A DNA stretch of 31,082 bases, taken from the NCBI GenBank assembly GCA_910585535.1, contig CAJUFK010000026.1, positions 1 through 31,082 of the forward strand, read 5' to 3'. Every line of letters begins with the position of its first letter. Within the stretch, counting starts at the first letter, position 1. Source of the stretch: an uncultured Angelakisella sp. (GTDB lineage Bacteria; Bacillota; Clostridia; Oscillospirales; Ruminococcaceae). This document shows, piece after piece, positions 29,347 through 31,082 of the stretch. A program made the position numbers and the translations under genes. Below the pieces are notes generated by a model that was given only the letters and a program-made list of their open reading frames with translations, did not search any database and was not told the DNA's origin.

Positions 29347-31082
29347 TCATTTTGCCACGATGTTAAGAAGTTTGCCCTTGACAAAGATCTCCTTGAGGAT
29401 CTGTTTTCCCTCCAAAGCGGCCTTTACCGCCGGTTCCTCCTTGGCGATGGCGGTGACCTCTTCCTGGGCGGCATCGGCGCCGACAGTAATCCGGGCCTTG
29501 ATCTTGCCGCAGATCTGCACCACCATCTCCACCTGGTCGTCCACACACTTTTCGGGGTCATACTCCGGCCAGGCGGCGTGGGCCAGCATGATGGTCTCCC
29601 CCATGGCCTCGTACATCTCCTCGGTGATGTGGGGGGCAAAGGGATTCAGCAAAGTGATAAAGGTCCGCAGTTCCCCCTTGGTGATGCTCCCCTTCTCGTC
29701 AATCTGGTTGAGAACGGTCATCATGGCGGCGATGGCGGTGTTGAACTTAAGGTTCTCCACATCCTCGCTCACCTTCTTAATAAGCTTGTGGAAGGAAGCG
29801 CTGAGTTCCGGGGAGTAACCCTCCTCCGGGGTCATCTTGTCGGCCAGGCCCCAGACCCGCTCCAGGAATCGCTTGCAGCCCTTGATGGACTTGGGGCTCC
29901 AGGGAGCGGTCTTTTCAAAGTCACCGATGAACATTTCGTATAGGCGCATGGTATCCGCCCCATAGTCCCGGATAATGTCGTCAGGATTTACCACGTTCCC
30001 CCGGGACTTGCTCATCTTCTCCCCGTTCTCCCCCAGGATCATGCCGTGGCTGGTGCGCTTGGCGTAGGGTTCCGGGGTGCTGACCACCCCGATGTCGTAA
30101 AGGAATTTATGCCAGAAGCGGCTGTAAAGAAGGTGAAGGGTGGTATGCTCCATACCGCCGTTGTACCAGTCCACCGGCATCCAGTAGTCCAGGGCCTCCT
30201 TGGAGGCCAGGGCCTTGTCGTTGTGGGGGTCGCAGTACCGCAGGAAGTACCAGGAGGACCCCGCCCACTGGGGCATGGTATCGGTCTCCCGCTTGGCGGG
30301 CCCGCCGCAGCAGGGGCAGGTTGTGTTCACCCAGTCGGTGATCTTGCTCAGGGGGCTCTCCCCGTCGTCGGTGGGCTCGTAGCTCTGAACATCAGGCAGC
30401 AGCAGGGGCAGCTGGTCCTCAGGGATGGGCTGCCAGCCGCACTTGTCGCACCAGACCATGGGGATGGGTTCGCCCCAGTACCGCTGGCGGGAGAAGACCC
30501 AGTCGCGAAGCTTGTAGTTCACCTTGGAGCAGCCCTTGCCGTTCTCGGTGAGCCACTGGGTGATCTTCGTTTTAGCCTCCTCCACAGTCAGGCCGTCCAG
30601 CATCCCGGAATTGACCATAACGCCGGTGGCGCAGTCTGTAAAGGCTTCTTCCTGTACATTCCCGCCCTTTACCACTTCGATAATGGGAAGGCCGAATTTC
30701 TTGGCAAACTCCCAGTCCCGTTCGTCGTGGGCGGGCACCGCCATAATGGCCCCGGTGCCGTAGGTGGCCAGAACATAATCCGAGATGAAAATGGGGATCT
30801 CGGTGCCGTTTACCGGGTTGATGCCCCGCACCCCGTCCAGACAGACACCGGTCTTGTCCTTGTTCAGCTCGGTGCGTTCCATGTCGCTCTTCGCTGCGGC
30901 GGCCTGCTGGTAGGCTTTGACCTCCTCCTGGTTGTTCAGCAGGGGCATCCATTTCTTTACCAGCTCATGTTCCGGGGAAAGGACCATGTAGGTGGCCCCA
31001 AAGAGGGTGTCCGGACGGGTGGTAAAAACCACAATGTTGTCCCCGGTGGTGGCCTGGAAGGTGACCTCTGCGCCGGTGGAGC
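29347..31082 (-). CDS. leuS: Leucyl-tRNA synthetase, N-terminal part outside window
   Basis: The reading frame runs off the right edge; the last 577 residues are present and begin inside the CP1 editing domain. The editing motif FTTRPDTLFGATY is near the edge, with the other editing residues following. The catalytic KMSKS motif is in GENGEKMSKSRGN, and YWGEPIPMVWC is the leucine-specific stretch before a CDKCG zinc-like pair. The anticodon-binding domain and C-terminal domain end normally with TGA at 29347-29349. The missing start contains the HIGH motif. Its promoter, probably with a T-box in this phylum, lies outside. A 187-bp gap with the rpsU promoter separates it from rpsU. Confidence 0.98.
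   Translation of the reverse strand, partial: STGAEVTFQATTGDNIVVFTTRPDTLFGATYMVLSPEHELVKKWMPLLNNQEEVKAYQQAAAAKSDMERTELNKDKTGVCLDGVRGINPVNGTEIPIFISDYVLATYGTGAIMAVPAHDERDWEFAKKFGLPIIEVVKGGNVQEEAFTDCATGVMVNSGMLDGLTVEEAKTKITQWLTENGKGCSKVNYKLRDWVFSRQRYWGEPIPMVWCDKCGWQPIPEDQLPLLLPDVQSYEPTDDGESPLSKITDWVNTTCPCCGGPAKRETDTMPQWAGSSWYFLRYCDPHNDKALASKEALDYWMPVDWYNGGMEHTTLHLLYSRFWHKFLYDIGVVSTPEPYAKRTSHGMILGENGEKMSKSRGNVVNPDDIIRDYGADTMRLYEMFIGDFEKTAPWSPKSIKGCKRFLERVWGLADKMTPEEGYSPELSASFHKLIKKVSEDVENLKFNTAIAAMMTVLNQIDEKGSITKGELRTFITLLNPFAPHITEEMYEAMGETIMLAHAAWPEYDPEKCVDDQVEMVVQICGKIKARITVGADAAQEEVTAIAKEEPAVKAALEGKQILKEIFVKGKLLNIVAK

Overview
The window reads as chromosomal DNA of a GC-rich, low-oxygen member of the Clostridia, probably Oscillospiraceae (the Flavonifractor/Oscillibacter neighbourhood). 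This is inferred from gene order and protein style: sepF-ylmH-divIVA-ileS-lspA-rluD, miaB-mutS-mutL-miaA, rpsU, a RicA/YlbF-type protein, strong Firmicutes Shine-Dalgarno sites and consensus sigma-A promoters. No species can be named from the sequence alone. There is no rRNA, CRISPR array, insertion sequence or integrase.

Layout. A tRNA-Val (UAC) runs off the left edge on the minus strand and has its own promoter. Two small plus-strand genes of unknown function (288-938) follow and end at a bidirectional terminator. Everything from 962 to the right edge is on the minus strand, so transcription runs from high to low coordinates.

In transcription order, the right end holds leuS (5' end missing). 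Next comes rpsU with a near-perfect promoter, then yqeG (with an unusual zinc-ribbon tail), an endonuclease IV-like TIM-barrel gene, an M24 aminopeptidase, a flavodoxin and a 149-residue unknown. A second near-consensus promoter at 25211-25239 then starts a tightly packed run. That run is miaB, two unknowns, a YlbF/YmcA-family gene, mutS, mutL, miaA, an HlyD-like membrane adaptor, ylmE, sepF, ylmH, divIVA, ileS, lspA and rluD. It continues into an accessory block (FMN/Fe-S-type flavoprotein, DUF3795 Cys-rich protein, unknown 218-residue protein, Ntn hydrolase, GNAT acetyltransferase). It closes with a split transketolase, a membrane-anchored helix-hairpin-helix protein and a lipoprotein. Many junctions are ATGA overlaps or gaps under 25 bp, so much of 962-25166 may be co-transcribed in segments.

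Functional themes are translation (leuS, ileS, rpsU, tRNA-Val, miaA, miaB, rluD, ylmH), mismatch repair (mutS, mutL), cell division and polarity (sepF, divIVA, ylmE), lipoprotein processing (lspA) and pentose-phosphate metabolism (split transketolase).

The features most worth a second look are these: a consensus promoter buried inside ylmE just upstream of sepF; a recurring arrangement of terminator-like hairpins placed 15-32 nt before start codons inside operons; the five-gene coupled accessory block at 5009-8164; the two-zinc-ribbon extension of YqeG; the Cys-rich tail of the YlbF-family protein; and two unknown genes inserted between miaB and the YlbF-family gene.
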